The notes under the pieces: model-generated
Seen by the model: the letters and a program-made list of their open reading frames with translations, nothing else
Told to the model about the DNA's origin: nothing
Database searches by the model: none
Origin: Aquabacterium sp.
GTDB lineage: Bacteria; Pseudomonadota; Gammaproteobacteria; Burkholderiales; Burkholderiaceae_C
NCBI RefSeq assembly: GCF_016234775.1
Contig: NZ_JACRAH010000005.1
Coordinates: 1 to 64,000 of the forward strand
Direction: 5' to 3'
DNA length: 64,000 nt
Program-made: the position numbers and the translations under genes
Part shown: positions 27,426-36,318 of the stretch, in pieces
How the letters are laid out: each line of letters opens with the position of its first letter
How positions within the stretch are numbered: the first letter of the stretch is position 1

Positions 27426-29150
27426 ATGAAAATCACCGCCCGAGAGGTCCCGCCCCGCGCTGCCTGGACCCTGGAACAAGCCGGCGTCCACCCCCTGCTT
27501 GCCCGTTTGTTTGCCTCCCGCGGCGTGCGCACGGCCGAAGAACTCGACGACAGCCCGGCCCGCCTGCTCCCCCCTGCTGACCTGAAAGGTGCCACGCAGG
27601 CTGCCACGCTCCTGGCCGACGCCATCCAGCAAGGCCAGCGCATCTGCATCGTGGCCGACTACGACTGCGACGGCGCCACCGCCTGTGCCGTGGGCCTGCG
27701 TGGCCTGAAAATGCTCGGAGCCCGCCCTGAGCAGGTCAGTTTCGTGGTGCCCGACCGCGCCGTGCACGGCTACGGCCTGACGCCCCCCATCGTGGACATG
27801 GTGCGCGCCAAGCAAGCCAATGTGCTGGTCACCGTGGACAACGGCATGGCCAGCCACGAGGCCGTGCTCCTCGCCCGCGAGCACGGTCTCAAGGTGATCA
27901 TCACCGACCACCACTTGCCTGTGGTGCTGGACGACGGGCAGGTCAGCCTGCCCGATGCCGATGTGATCGTGAATCCCAATCAGCCCGGCTGTGCCTTTGC
28001 CAGCAAGGCACTGGTCGGCGTGGGCGTGATGTTCTACGTGCTGCTGGCCCTGCGTGCCGAGTTGCGGCAGCGTGGGGCCTTCGATGCCACCAACCAGCCC
28101 CGCATCGACAACCTGCTGGATTTGGTCGCCCTGGGCACCATCGCCGACGTCGGCAAGCTCGATGACAACAACCGCCGCCTGGTCGCCCAAGGCCTCAAGC
28201 GCATCCGCGCCGGGCGCATGCAACCGGGCATCGCTGCGCTGTTTACCGCTGCGGGCCGCGACCCGAAGAAAGCCACCAGCCAGGATTTCGGCTTTGCCCT
28301 TGGCCCACGCGTGAACGCTGCCGGCCGCCTGGCCGAAATGGGCCTGGGCATCGAGTGCCTGAGCACCGATGACGCCGATCGTGCCGACGCCCTGGCCCGC
28401 CAACTCGACACCATCAACCGCGAACGCCGTGAACTGGAATCCGGCATGCGCGAGCAGGCCGAGCAGTTGCTGGAAGGCCTGATGCCGGAAGACGAGCCAC
28501 CTGCCGCCGTGGCCATCTACGACCCGGACTTCCATGAGGGCGTGGTGGGCATCGTGGCTTCGCGCCTGAAAGACCGGCTGCATCGTCCCACCTTCGTGTT
28601 CGCCCTGGGCCAGGATGGCCTGCTCAAAGGCTCGGGCCGATCCATCCCCGGCTTTCACCTGCGTGATGCGCTGGACGTGATCAGCAAGCGCCACCCCGGT
28701 CTGCTCAAGCGCTTTGGGGGCCATGCCATGGCGGCCGGCTGCACCATAACCGAAGAAGACTTCGACACCTTTGATGCCGAACTGATCCGCATCGCCCAGG
28801 AAGGCCTGGATCCCAGCCTGCTGCTGCGCCAGATCAGCACCGATGGCCCACTGGACGCCCAGTGGTTCACACCGGAAACCGTGGCAGAACTCGACGGCGC
28901 CGTGTGGGGCCCTGGCTTTGACGCCCCGGTCTTCAGCGATCTGGCCGAGGTACTAGGCCAGCGCCTGGTGGGCGAGCGCCATCTCAAGCTGAGCCTGCGT
29001 GTGCAAGGGCAGGTGCGAGATGGCATCTGGTTCGGGCGCACGGAGCCGCTGCCAGCCAGAACCCAGTTGGCCTACCGCGTCAGCCTGGATGAATTCCAGG
29101 GACGTCAGCGTGTTCAGATCGTGGTGGAAGGCGCCGTCAATCCTGCCTGA
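27426..29150 (+). CDS. recJ: single-stranded-DNA-specific exonuclease RecJ
   Basis: A 5'-3' exonuclease for single-stranded DNA used in recombination and mismatch repair. It has the DHH-family core: VADYDCDGATA (metal-binding Asps), VTVDNG, ITDHHLP (the DHH motif), and LGTIADVGKLDDNN. DHHA1 follows with GSGRSIPGFHLRDAL and KRFGGHAMAAGC, then a C-terminal OB domain. The length of 574 residues is typical. It follows the uncharacterised gene by 6 bases. Confidence 0.95.
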   Translation: MKITAREVPPRAAWTLEQAGVHPLLARLFASRGVRTAEELDDSPARLLPPADLKGATQAATLLADAIQQGQRICIVADYDCDGATACAVGLRGLKMLGARPEQVSFVVPDRAVHGYGLTPPIVDMVRAKQANVLVTVDNGMASHEAVLLAREHGLKVIITDHHLPVVLDDGQVSLPDADVIVNPNQPGCAFASKALVGVGVMFYVLLALRAELRQRGAFDATNQPRIDNLLDLVALGTIADVGKLDDNNRRLVAQGLKRIRAGRMQPGIAALFTAAGRDPKKATSQDFGFALGPRVNAAGRLAEMGLGIECLSTDDADRADALARQLDTINRERRELESGMREQAEQLLEGLMPEDEPPAAVAIYDPDFHEGVVGIVASRLKDRLHRPTFVFALGQDGLLKGSGRSIPGFHLRDALDVISKRHPGLLKRFGGHAMAAGCTITEEDFDTFDAELIRIAQEGLDPSLLLRQISTDGPLDAQWFTPETVAELDGAVWGPGFDAPVFSDLAEVLGQRLVGERHLKLSLRVQGQVRDGIWFGRTEPLPARTQLAYRVSLDEFQGRQRVQIVVEGAVNPA

Positions 29151-29186
29151 CCCGCTTGAGGGCCAGATGACGGCATGCAGCTCGGC

Positions 29187-29582
29187 TCAACGGTAGGCGT
29201 TGAGCGCCTTGGCGATGGGCGACTGCCCCAGGTTGCCGTAGGTGCTGCTTTCCTCGGTGGGAAACAGCACTTTGAGCGTACGGTCGATGGAGGCATTGGC
29301 ACGGTGCACAGCCGCTTGCTGTGCCAGCAAGCGTGCCTGCGCCAGTTTCAGGCGCGAACGCAACTCGCCATCCAGCGGCTGCAAGCCGGCCTGCTCGGCC
29401 TTGCGAAACGCCACCAACGACTCGGCCAGCGTACGCTGCAATTGCTGCGATTGCTGGGCAATGGCATCGCCATCACCCGTGGCGAAGGCCTTGTCCAGTT
29501 CGGACAGACGTGCCTCGATGCCCGCCACATGGGCGCCCATCTCTGCAGACACGTCTTCTCCGAAAGGGTTGACCTGCGCCAT
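29187..29582 (-). CDS. flgN: flagellar chaperone FlgN
   Basis: The export chaperone for hook-filament junction proteins FlgK and FlgL. The 131-residue, Gln/Ala-rich helical protein ends with NASIDRTLKVLFPTEESST followed by YGNLGQ, which aligns with the FlgN C-terminus (LxxLxPxxEPxLYGxDGQ). The start is the ATG at 29582; a TTG six bases earlier is possible. It lies directly after flgM, the usual flgM-flgN order. Confidence 0.8.
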   Translation of the reverse strand: MAQVNPFGEDVSAEMGAHVAGIEARLSELDKAFATGDGDAIAQQSQQLQRTLAESLVAFRKAEQAGLQPLDGELRSRLKLAQARLLAQQAAVHRANASIDRTLKVLFPTEESSTYGNLGQSPIAKALNAYR

Positions 29583-29590
29583 GCTCAACC

Positions 29591-29884
29591 TCAGCCCTGC
29601 TTGCCTTGCAGCAATTCCTTGGCGTTGCCGATCAGCTTGTCGGCAATCACTTCAGGACTGATCTTGTAGGTGCCGTTGTCGATGGACTCCTTGACGCTGG
29701 ACACTTTGTCCGCATCAAAAGTGCCATCCGCAGCCGAAATCAGCCCGGAGGCGACCGTCGACAGGGTGACTTTCGAACTCTCGCTGACGCTACCCGAAGA
29801 CGAGGACGTCTTCCCGGTACTGGCTCCCTCGGTACGAGGGCTGACGCCACCGACCGCTTTGTCTAAAGGGTTGCCGATCTTCAT
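29591..29884 (-). CDS. flgM: anti-sigma-28 factor FlgM
   Basis: Binds FliA (sigma-28) and is exported through the finished hook-basal body to release it. The 97 residues are disordered and Ser-rich in the N-terminal half (GKTSSSSGSVSESSKVTLS). The sigma-binding helices are in the C-terminal half (FDADKVSSVKESIDNGTYKI then SPEVIADKLIGNAKELL). AAGGAG precedes the ATG. A sigma-28 promoter lies about 46 bases upstream, giving the classical feedback loop in which FliA drives its own inhibitor. Confidence 0.93.
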   Translation of the reverse strand: MKIGNPLDKAVGGVSPRTEGASTGKTSSSSGSVSESSKVTLSTVASGLISAADGTFDADKVSSVKESIDNGTYKISPEVIADKLIGNAKELLQGKQG

Positions 29885-29929
29885 GATGTACTCCTTGATC
29901 CCGGTTGATACCGAGTGGTCACATCCGCG

Positions 29930-29956
29930 ATATCGACGCGGGGCTGACCGACTTTA
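29930..29956 (-). promoter_or_regulatory. sigma-28 (FliA) promoter of flgM
   Basis: On the minus strand TAAA (29956-29953), a 15-base spacer and GTCGATAT (29937-29930) match the flagellar consensus TAAA-N15-GCCGATAA, with 6 of 8 positions in the -10 element. The -10 lies about 46 bases before the flgM start codon. No second site of this quality was noticed in front of flgB or flgK. Confidence 0.7.
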
Positions 29957-29973
29957 ATGCCAAACACCCCAAA

Positions 29974-29989
29974 CCCCCTAGGCAGGGGG
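29974..29989 (-). terminator. hairpin after flgA, weak terminator
   Basis: CCCCCT (29974-29979) and AGGGGG (29984-29989) form a 6-base GC-rich stem with a 4-base loop. On the minus strand it is followed by only three Ts. It sits between flgA and the flgM promoter and may separate the two transcripts. Confidence 0.4.
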
Positions 29990-30011
29990 GACGAATTGGC
30001 AAGAAACTGTT

Positions 30012-30818
30012 TCACAGAGACAACTCCACTTGCCGATCCCCGACCGGGTGACCACAAACCACCCGACCGTTATCGGTGCGAATCCGGGCACATTGACCCT
30101 CATCCCCGGGGGACAGCGCCATGCCCGCTGCCGCGATCTGAAAACCGTCGCCGCGCACCGTCAGCCGCACGGGGTCACCGGCGGAGAACCAGCGGCGGGC
30201 CTTCACGTCATCCTGATGGATGGCCTGCCCGACCTCCACGCCACGAATCACCGAGCGGCCCACCAGTTCGGCAGGACGGATCACGGCAGGCGACGTTTTT
30301 TCGGCCAGATCAACTTCCGCCACACGCAGGTCGCTGTGCTCGATCGGGTTGCCTGGGCGCAGCGGCACGGTGGCCACCAACGCCTGACCCCAGACCTTGA
30401 CGGTCACCGGCCAAAACACGTTCCAGCGCACGGGGCCTTGTTCACAGCGCAGGCCGACGCGGGTCTTGCCCCACATCTGCACGCCCTCGGGCATGTAAGC
30501 CTTGACCTTGTCGCAAGGCGCCAGCTTCAGGCGAGGATCCAGTTGCCCCAGGGCCACTTCAACACGCCAGGCCTTTTTTTGCATGGCGGCATCGCTGCTG
30601 CTGCCCTGGGGAAGCGCCTGCTGCTTGAGCAGCGACGTCACCTGGGTTTGCAAGCCCACCATGTCCGCCGTCTGGGCGCGGGCCGAGGAGGCACCCAGCG
30701 CAGCCAGGGCGCACAGCCCTACCCACAGCAAGGAGCTGAGCGCAGCCACCAGAAACTGGACGGGTGCCAGACCGATGTCTGTGTGCAGGCGCGCGGTGGA
30801 TTCAAAGGACGTTTTCAT
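30012..30818 (-). CDS. flgA: flagellar P-ring assembly chaperone FlgA
   Basis: A periplasmic protein that helps FlgI polymerise into the P ring. The N-terminal signal-anchor stretch lies at about residues 20-50 (QFLVAALSSLLWVGLCALAA). The SAF-type domain (about 150-265) includes RPGNPIEHSDLRVAEVD, VIRGVEVGQAIHQDDV and RRWFSAGDPVRLTVRGDGF. The start at 30818 (MKTSFEST) was chosen over upstream in-frame codons since it gives the expected length of 268 and a membrane segment. It is divergent from flgB. Confidence 0.9.
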   Translation of the reverse strand: MKTSFESTARLHTDIGLAPVQFLVAALSSLLWVGLCALAALGASSARAQTADMVGLQTQVTSLLKQQALPQGSSSDAAMQKKAWRVEVALGQLDPRLKLAPCDKVKAYMPEGVQMWGKTRVGLRCEQGPVRWNVFWPVTVKVWGQALVATVPLRPGNPIEHSDLRVAEVDLAEKTSPAVIRPAELVGRSVIRGVEVGQAIHQDDVKARRWFSAGDPVRLTVRGDGFQIAAAGMALSPGDEGQCARIRTDNGRVVCGHPVGDRQVELSL

Positions 30819-31010
30819 GGTGAGTTGACTGTACGAAGCCCGCCCCTCCACCAAGGACGGGAAATGCGGGGCGATTCGGCCTCTTATTCGACTCATGTTT
30901 TGACGCCACCCGATCAACATGCCAGACAAGCTGCCTCGTCGTGCACCTCCCCAGGAGACCACCCGGCGAACCCGGCAGCCAGAAGTGAACAGCCCCGGAG
31001 GGCCCAGACC

Positions 31011-31448
31011 ATGTTGAACCGATTGACCGATTCATTGAACTTCCAGTCCGAAGCGCTCGCGCTGCGGTCGGAACGCCAGCGCCTGATCGCCAGCAACATC
31101 GCCAATGCGGACACCCCCGGGTACGTTGCCCGCGATTTCGATTTCGCCACGGCCCTGCGCCAGGCGACCGGTCAGTCCTCAGCTGGCAACGCTGGCGTGC
31201 AAGCGCCGAAACTGAGCATGGCGGCATCCACCGCCGGCCACCTGAACCGCAACGGGCAGCCCGCTGGAAGCCGCGAACAACCCGACATGAACTACGCCCT
31301 CGCCTCGCAGACCAACCTCGACAGCAACACCGTCGACATGGACCGCGAACGCGCCAACTTCGCCGACAACACCGTGCGCTACGAAGCCACGCTGCGTTTC
31401 ATCAACTCACAGGTGAGGACGCTCAACACGGCCATCACTGGTCAATAG
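31011..31448 (+). CDS. flgB: flagellar basal-body rod protein FlgB
   Basis: A proximal-rod subunit and the first gene of the flgBCDEFGHIJKL run. The 145-residue protein has the rod/hook N-terminal signature LIASNIANADTPGYVARDFD and the C-terminal helix RANFADNTVRYEATLRFIN. GGAGGG lies about nine bases before the ATG at 31011. The upstream region shared with flgA shows no clear sigma-54 or sigma-28 site, so the class 2 promoter was not identified. Confidence 0.95.
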   Translation: MLNRLTDSLNFQSEALALRSERQRLIASNIANADTPGYVARDFDFATALRQATGQSSAGNAGVQAPKLSMAASTAGHLNRNGQPAGSREQPDMNYALASQTNLDSNTVDMDRERANFADNTVRYEATLRFINSQVRTLNTAITGQ

Positions 31449-31492
31449 GCCGGACCATAAGCAGGCCAGTCCGGCGACTACAGGAGACCATC

Positions 31493-31903
31493 ATGTCGAT
31501 GTTCAAGATCTTCAACGTGGCAGGCAGCGCGGTCAGTGCGCAGTCGCAACGCCTCAATGTGGTGGCCTCCAACCTGGCCAATGCAGACACGGTGGCCGGC
31601 CCCGATGGTTCTGCCTACAAGGCTCGCCAGGTTGTCTTCACCACCACGCCGATGGGCGAAGTGGGCACCGCCGGTGTCACGGTCAGTCAGGTCACCGAAG
31701 ACGCCAGCCCAGGCCGGCGCGTGCACGACCCCAAGCACCCTCAGGCCGATACAGAAGGCTATGTGACCTACAGCAACGTCAACACCGTGGAAGAGATGGT
31801 CAACATGATCTCGGCTTCCCGGTCCTACCAGAACAACATCGAGGTCATGAACACGGCGAAGACCCTGCTCATGAAGACCCTGCAAATGGGCCAAGGCGGT
31901 TGA
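31493..31903 (+). CDS. flgC: flagellar basal-body rod protein FlgC
   Basis: A proximal-rod subunit of 136 residues. NVVASNLANADTVAGPDG is the shared rod signature near the N-terminus, and VEEMVNMISASRSYQNNIEV is the conserved C-terminal helix. A CAGGAGA ribosome-binding site precedes the start. It follows flgB by 44 bases. Confidence 0.95.
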   Translation: MSMFKIFNVAGSAVSAQSQRLNVVASNLANADTVAGPDGSAYKARQVVFTTTPMGEVGTAGVTVSQVTEDASPGRRVHDPKHPQADTEGYVTYSNVNTVEEMVNMISASRSYQNNIEVMNTAKTLLMKTLQMGQGG

Positions 31904-31942
31904 TCCGCAACCGATCACGGCATCTGAAGAACAGGACACCGC

Positions 31943-32602
31943 ATGACCACCGTCACCAACAACACAGCAGCCACAGCGGCCACTACGTCAAGCACCACAT
32001 CAACCACGAGCAAGAACAGCATGTCCGAGGCATCGGACCGTTTCCTCAAGCTCCTGGTCACGCAGATGCAGAATCAGGACCCGCTCAACCCGGCCGACAA
32101 CTCGCAGATCACCAGCCAGATGGCCCAGATCAACACCGTGACCGGCATCGACAAGCTGAACACGACGATGACCTCCATGAGCGCCAACATGACGCAGTTG
32201 CAGATGCTGCAAGGCGCCAGTCTGGTGGGACATCAGGTCATCATGGAAGGCAACCAACTGGCCACCAACACGGCGGGCCACGGTGTGGGTGGCTACGACT
32301 TGGCAGCTGCTGCCTCCACGGTTCAAATAGACATCTACAACGCCGCCGGGGTCAAGCTCGACACGGTCACCAAAAGCGGTGTGGCCGCCGGCCAGCAAAG
32401 CTTCGAGTGGACACCCCCCAGTGGCACCAGCGCCGAAGGCCTGACCTTCAAGGTCGCCGCCACCAGTGGCAGCAAGACCATCGCCAGCACGCCATTGATG
32501 AGCGATCTGGTTGACGCTGTCAGCAACACGAATGGCGCCCTCACCCTCGAACTGCGCAACGCAGGCAGCACCGCCTACAACAAGATCAAGGCCGTGTCCT
32601 GA
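31943..32602 (+). CDS. flgD: flagellar hook assembly protein FlgD
   Basis: The hook cap or scaffold protein needed for FlgE polymerisation. The 219-residue protein begins with a Thr/Ser-rich tail, then the FlgD core RFLKLLVTQMQNQDPLNPAD and SQMAQINTVTGIDKLN. A C-terminal beta domain of FLG-type includes IDIYNAAGVKLDTVTKSG. It lies 39 bases after flgC. Confidence 0.94.
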   Translation: MTTVTNNTAATAATTSSTTSTTSKNSMSEASDRFLKLLVTQMQNQDPLNPADNSQITSQMAQINTVTGIDKLNTTMTSMSANMTQLQMLQGASLVGHQVIMEGNQLATNTAGHGVGGYDLAAAASTVQIDIYNAAGVKLDTVTKSGVAAGQQSFEWTPPSGTSAEGLTFKVAATSGSKTIASTPLMSDLVDAVSNTNGALTLELRNAGSTAYNKIKAVS

Positions 32603-32667
32603 TGGACAGCCCTCACCCCGAATTCATTTTCACCACGCCACAGCAGTAACGCCGAAAGGACATCACC

Positions 32668-33996
32668 ATGGGTTTCCAGCAAGGACTATCTGGTCTGAAC
32701 ATCTCCGCCAAGAATCTGGAGGTGATCGGCAACAACGTGGCCAACTCCAACACCTATGGCGCCAAGGCCTCACGGGCTGAATTCGCCGACATGTATGCCG
32801 CCTCACTGGGTGGTGGTGGCAGCAACGGCATTGGTATCGGCGCCCGCGTGGCATCGGTGGCCCAGCAATTCACGCAAGGCAACATCAGCACCACAGCCAA
32901 CGCGCTTGATCTGGCCATCAACGGCCGTGGCTTCTTCGCGTTGAGCACCTCTCAAGGTGAAACCGTCTACTCGCGCAATGGCCAGTTCAAGCGTGACAAG
33001 GATGGCTACATCGTCAACAACGAAAAGCACCAGTTGCTGGGGCAGGCCCTGGATGCCAACGGCGCACCGGCAGGCCCGGCCGGTACCGCCATCCAGTTGA
33101 CCAATGATGGCTCCCCACCGCAAAAGGCTACCGCGATCAGCATGACGGCCAACATGGACGCCCGCGCGGCCCTGCTGGGCGCCAACGACTCCACCGGCAC
33201 TTTCGTGCTCACGCCAACCGACTTCAGCAATGCGAAGTCCTACAACTTCGTGACCTCGCAAACCGTCTATGGTGACAACGGCGCGCCGATTGCCATCAAC
33301 TACTACTTCAAGAAGACCGCTGCGGCCACGCCTGGCGATGCCACCCAGACACCGCCCGACCCAGGTACCGGCGGCACCTGGGAGGTCTACATGAGCGCCG
33401 ATGGCAACACCAATGCCGCCTCGGTATCGCTGGACAGCAATGGCGCACCGGTTCCCGTGGCCACTCTCACCTTCCAGGCAGACGGCTCCCTGCCATCAGG
33501 CACCACCTTCACCATTCCATCGATCCCGGGCGGGAACAACGGCCAACCCCTCACGGGCGTGACACTGGACATCAGTGGCGCAACCGAGTACTCGGGTTCC
33601 TATGCCGTCACCGACCTCAGTGGTGGTGGCTACGCACAAGGCAACTTGTCGGACTTCCTGATCGAAACCGATGGCACGGTGAAAGCACGCTACACCAACG
33701 GCCAGTCCAAGGCGATTGCCCGCGTGCAGCTGGCTGACTTCAAGAACCTCAACGGTCTGCAGCCCGTCGGCGCCAATGAATGGAAGCCCACCAACTCATC
33801 GGGCGACCCGCTGCCTCTGGGCACCCCTGGCTCGGGCGTATATGGCTTGCTGCAATCCGGTGCACTGGAGGAATCCAACGTGGACCTTACCGGTGAGCTC
33901 GTCAACATGATCGTGGCCCAGCGCGCCTATCAGGCCAACGCCCAGACCATCAAGGCAGAAGACCAGGTTCAACAGACCCTGGTGAACCTGCGTTGA
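32668..33996 (+). CDS. flgE: flagellar hook protein FlgE
   Basis: The hook subunit of 442 residues. The N-terminal D0 region has GLSGLNISAKNLEVIGNNVA then NSNTYGAKASRAEF. The C-terminal D0 helix is ESNVDLTGELVNMIVAQRAY then QANAQTI. The middle is a long variable D1/D2 region (about 100-330). AAAGGA precedes the ATG. Confidence 0.96.
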   Translation: MGFQQGLSGLNISAKNLEVIGNNVANSNTYGAKASRAEFADMYAASLGGGGSNGIGIGARVASVAQQFTQGNISTTANALDLAINGRGFFALSTSQGETVYSRNGQFKRDKDGYIVNNEKHQLLGQALDANGAPAGPAGTAIQLTNDGSPPQKATAISMTANMDARAALLGANDSTGTFVLTPTDFSNAKSYNFVTSQTVYGDNGAPIAINYYFKKTAAATPGDATQTPPDPGTGGTWEVYMSADGNTNAASVSLDSNGAPVPVATLTFQADGSLPSGTTFTIPSIPGGNNGQPLTGVTLDISGATEYSGSYAVTDLSGGGYAQGNLSDFLIETDGTVKARYTNGQSKAIARVQLADFKNLNGLQPVGANEWKPTNSSGDPLPLGTPGSGVYGLLQSGALEESNVDLTGELVNMIVAQRAYQANAQTIKAEDQVQQTLVNLR

Positions 33997-34031
33997 TGAT
34001 CGACGCCTCAGGCAGACATCAGGAGTAAGAC

Positions 34032-34760
34032 ATGGACCGCATGATCTACGTGAGCATGGCTGGCGCCAAGATGAACATGCAGCGCCAGGATGTACTGTCC
34101 AACAACCTGGCCAATGTCAGCACCACCGGCTTTCGGGCCGAGCTGGAAGCAGTGCGCGCCGTACCCGTTCGCGGGGATGGTGCCAGCACACGTGTGTACT
34201 CGCTGGAAACCACAGTGGGCTACAACGACAGCGCCGGCCCCATCACCTTCACCGGCCGCTCACTGGACGTGGCAGCGCAAGGCAAAACCTGGATGGCCGT
34301 ACAGGCACTGGATGGCACCGAGGCCTACACACGCTCGGGCTCCTTTGCCGTCAACGCGGAAGGCACCCTGGTCACGCACAGCGGCCTGCCGGTCATGGGC
34401 GATGGCGGCCCCATCACCATCCCCGCAGGCGCCGAGCCCAGCATCGCACCTGATGGCACCGTGAGCGCCAAGGCTCTCAATGGCAAGACAACCGGCGTGG
34501 GCAAGCTCAAGCTGGTCACACCGCAAGACAAGCTGATCCGTGGCGACGATGGCCTGTTCCGCGCCCCTGACGGCGGTGAACTGCCCGTCGATGCCACGGC
34601 CCGCGTGCAGGACGGCTCGTTGGAAGGCTCCAACGTGAACCCCATCGAGACCATGGTGTCGATGATCGCGGCAGCGCGCCAGTTCGAGACGCAGATGAAG
34701 ATGATGCAGACCGCCGAGTCTGATGAAAAGGCCGCAGCGCAGTTGCTGTCCGCCAGTTGA
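34032..34760 (+). CDS. flgF: flagellar basal-body rod protein FlgF
   Basis: A proximal-rod subunit of 242 residues. It begins MDRMIYVSMAGAKMNMQRQD then VLSNNLANVSTTGFRAELEA, and ends with SNVNPIETMVSMIAAARQFE then TQMKMMQ, the typical FlgF C-terminus. GGAG precedes the start. It follows flgE by 35 bases. Confidence 0.95.
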   Translation: MDRMIYVSMAGAKMNMQRQDVLSNNLANVSTTGFRAELEAVRAVPVRGDGASTRVYSLETTVGYNDSAGPITFTGRSLDVAAQGKTWMAVQALDGTEAYTRSGSFAVNAEGTLVTHSGLPVMGDGGPITIPAGAEPSIAPDGTVSAKALNGKTTGVGKLKLVTPQDKLIRGDDGLFRAPDGGELPVDATARVQDGSLEGSNVNPIETMVSMIAAARQFETQMKMMQTAESDEKAAAQLLSAS

Positions 34761-34806
34761 TCACTGAATTGATTCGAGATGGCGCACTGCGCCAAGGAGT
34801 ACCGCC

Positions 34807-35589
34807 ATGATGCGTTCACTGTGGGTATCGAAGTCCGGCATGGAAGCCCAGCAAACCCAGCTGGATCACATCTCCCAGAACCTGGCCAACAGCGGCACCA
34901 ATGGCTACAAGCAGTCGCACGCGGTCTTCGAGGATCTGATGTACCAGAGCTTGCGTCAAAGCGGCGCCAACAGTTCCGAACAGACGCAGTTGCCAACCGG
35001 CTTGCAGGTGGGCCTGGGCGTGCGCGCCGTGGCCACGTCGCGCCAGTTCACGCAAGGTACCCTCACCCAGACGTCCAACAACCTGGACATCGCGATCCAG
35101 GGCAAGGGCTTCTTCCAGATCACCATGCCTGACGGCACCACCGGCTACACACGCGATGGCGCCTTCCAGATGGACGCACAAGGCCAACTGGTGACCAACA
35201 ACGGCTACCTGGTTCAACCGGGCATCACCGTGCCCGCCAACGCAACCAACCTGACCATCGGTCAGGACGGCACGGTCACGGCCTCCATCCCCGGACAAGT
35301 GGCACCCCAGAACCTGGGCCAGATCCAGTTGGCGTCCTTTGTGAACCCGGCCGGTCTGGAACCCAAGGGCCAGAACCTGTTTGCCGAAACCACGGCCTCC
35401 GGCGCCCCGCAAACCGGCGCGCCTACCGTGCAAGGCATGGGCACGCTGTCGCAAGGCTTCGTCGAATCCTCCAACGTGAACGTGGTGCAGGAACTGGTGA
35501 CCATGATCCAGACCCAACGCGCCTACGAACTCAACTCCAAGGCCATCCAGACCTCGGATCAGATGCTGCAGAAACTGGGTCAGATGTGA
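34807..35589 (+). CDS. flgG: flagellar distal rod protein FlgG
   Basis: The distal-rod subunit of 260 residues. It starts MMRSLWVSKSGMEAQQTQLD with HISQNLANSGTNGYKQSHAV, and ends ESSNVNVVQELVTMIQTQRA then YELNSKAIQTSDQMLQKL. The TGA is shared with the flgH start (TGATG), so the two are translationally coupled. Confidence 0.96.
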   Translation: MMRSLWVSKSGMEAQQTQLDHISQNLANSGTNGYKQSHAVFEDLMYQSLRQSGANSSEQTQLPTGLQVGLGVRAVATSRQFTQGTLTQTSNNLDIAIQGKGFFQITMPDGTTGYTRDGAFQMDAQGQLVTNNGYLVQPGITVPANATNLTIGQDGTVTASIPGQVAPQNLGQIQLASFVNPAGLEPKGQNLFAETTASGAPQTGAPTVQGMGTLSQGFVESSNVNVVQELVTMIQTQRAYELNSKAIQTSDQMLQKLGQM

Positions 35590-36275
35590 TGCAAAGGCTG
35601 CACCAGATGTTGCGTAAGATCCTGCCTGCCTTTTGCCTGCCAGCCCTGCTGGCTGGCTGCGTCACCACGGCCCCCAAGGTCGATGTGGCCGAACCCACCC
35701 AGGCTCGCCCTTCTGCCGCGGCCTATGCCCCCATCAACAACGGCGCGATCTTCCAGGCCGGTGGCTACCGCCCCCTGTACGAGACGCACCGCGCCCGCAT
35801 GGTGGGTGACATCATCACCATCAACATCAGCGAAGCCACCTCGGCCAAGCAGGAAACCACCAGCTCGCTCGAGAAAAAGGGCAGCGTCGCCAGCACGATC
35901 AGTGCCGTTCCGCTGATTCGACTGGATCAAGTAGCCAAGCTGGGCGCGGAAGGGTCGTCGACCAACAAGTTCGACGGCACCGGCAGCACCGCAGCCACCG
36001 GCAACTTCACAGGCACCATCACCGCCACCGTGATCGAAGTTCTGCCCAACGGGCACCTGATCGTCGCCGGTGAAAAGCAGATCGGCGTGGCCAAAAACGT
36101 GGACGTCCTGCGTTTCTCTGGCCAGATCGACCCCGCCAGCATCCAGCCGGGCAACACCGTGTTGTCCAGCCAGATTGCCAATGTGCGCATCGAGCACATG
36201 GGGCGCGGGGCGCAACAGGATGCGCAGGGAATAGGCTGGCTTGCCCGCTTCTTTTTAAGCATTACGCCCTTCTAA
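35589..36275 (+). CDS. flgH: flagellar L-ring protein FlgH
   Basis: An outer-membrane lipoprotein that forms the L ring. The signal peptide ends in the lipobox LLAGC with the Cys near residue 24. GDIITINISEATSAKQ and GTITATVIEVLPNGHLIVAG are the family's core, and the tail is GIGWLARFFLSITPF. The start at 35589 overlaps the flgG stop by one base; a GTG at 35586 is an alternative. Confidence 0.95.
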   Translation: MQRLHQMLRKILPAFCLPALLAGCVTTAPKVDVAEPTQARPSAAAYAPINNGAIFQAGGYRPLYETHRARMVGDIITINISEATSAKQETTSSLEKKGSVASTISAVPLIRLDQVAKLGAEGSSTNKFDGTGSTAATGNFTGTITATVIEVLPNGHLIVAGEKQIGVAKNVDVLRFSGQIDPASIQPGNTVLSSQIANVRIEHMGRGAQQDAQGIGWLARFFLSITPF

Positions 36276-36318
36276 AGATCCCGAAAATGAAGCCGAACCC
36301 CTCAAGGATTTCGGCCTC

